Positions 14,238 through 14,479 of a DNA stretch of 14,479 nucleotides are shown here, piece after piece. Made by a program: the position numbers and the translations under genes. The stretch lies in contig JAUWZT010000060.1 of assembly GCA_030615145.1 (NCBI GenBank), positions 1 through 14,479 on the forward strand, in the 5' to 3' direction. The notes under the pieces were generated by a model. That model made no database searches and was not told the DNA's origin. It saw nothing but the letters and a program-made list of their open reading frames with translations. The DNA is from Promethearchaeota archaeon. Its GTDB lineage: Archaea > Asgardarchaeota > Lokiarchaeia > Sigyniarchaeales > SOKP01. Position 1 is the first letter of the stretch; each line of letters opens with the position of its first letter.

Positions 14238-14479
14238 TTATTTCACTACTTGATGTCCACATTTAGTACAATATTTTTCAAGACCTTCCTTCATTTTTCC
14301 ACAGTTAGAACAAAATTGGGCAATAGAGTTCGGTCTCACTTCAGTATAGGAGGATTTTGGTTTCGGTTCTAACACAGGATCAATTAAGGGAGAGTAGTAT
14401 TTGGCAATTTTCCTGCATCGAATCAAGGAATAAAGACACAATAAAAATATCATACAAATTACAACTATATAAGGAAGCA
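14238..14479 (-). CDS. C-terminal part of a membrane protein with a zinc-ribbon tail (start outside the window)
   Basis: The frame stays open from the stop at 14238 to the right edge, with no stop ahead of the ATG at 14453, so the gene probably begins beyond the window. The visible ~80 residues hold a hydrophobic helix (LPYIVVICMIFLLCLYSLI) followed by basic RCRK and a linker rich in Pro and Lys. A rubredoxin-type zinc ribbon CSNCGKMKEGLEKYCTKCGH ends it. Such zinc-ribbon domains are common in archaeal membrane proteins and serve in protein or nucleic-acid contact. The function is unknown. Its stop lies 5 bases from the end of the convergent UroD-like gene. Confidence 0.6.
   Translation of the reverse strand, partial: LPYIVVICMIFLLCLYSLIRCRKIAKYYSPLIDPVLEPKPKSSYTEVRPNSIAQFCSNCGKMKEGLEKYCTKCGHQVVK

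Noticed and set aside
1..14479. tRNA or rRNA genes
   Set aside because: No T-loop-like GGTTCGAATCC context or cloverleaf-compatible segment was noticed on either strand by eye.

Overview
The window is about two-thirds A+T. Its Shine-Dalgarno sites are archaeal (AAGGTGAT or GGAGG), and TATA boxes of the TTTATAAG type lie about 48 bases ahead of several starts. The gene content (SDR-type threonine dehydrogenase next to a ketobutyrate CoA ligase, a free-standing pyruvate-kinase C-terminal domain, DUF4332 repeats, UMF1 and GPH transporters, a UroD-like methyltransferase and a sequon-rich surface protein) points to an archaeon. An Asgard, probably Lokiarchaeia-like, is my best guess, but no universal marker is present to prove it.

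Layout. At the left edge is the start of a leftward threonine 3-dehydrogenase gene, divergent from a complete 2-amino-3-ketobutyrate CoA ligase gene (kbl, 235-1425). Together they would turn threonine into glycine and acetyl-CoA. Next come a surface-anchored eight-repeat protein (2110-3972), a UPF0175 antitoxin without a toxin (4248-4535, minus) and an alpha/beta hydrolase (4831-5625). Leftward genes follow: an RdhA/QueG-like iron-sulfur protein, a UMF1-type MFS transporter and a pyruvate-kinase C-terminal-like protein. Then come a small four-helix membrane protein (plus), a monoglyceride-lipase-like hydrolase (minus) and a protein with two DUF4332 repeats (minus). The right end holds a GPH-type symporter followed by a UroD-like methyltransferase, which may work together, and the tail of a membrane protein with a zinc ribbon.

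The most striking feature is the amount of genetic debris. Two relics of the 3' end of a kbl-like gene flank the surface-protein gene. A 45-base copy of the 3' end of the UMF1 gene lies on the far side of the iron-sulfur gene. So each of two single genes sits between direct copies of a neighbour's tail. Three otherwise well-preserved genes are broken by single lesions: a +1 frameshift (UMF1 transporter), an in-frame TAG where Trp is likely (hydrolase) and an in-frame TGA where Arg is likely (GPH transporter). A probable PIN-toxin remnant sits next to the orphan antitoxin. This suggests a locus rearranged by tail-homology or microhomology recombination and drifting toward gene loss; sequence error in the assembly is the main alternative for the point lesions.
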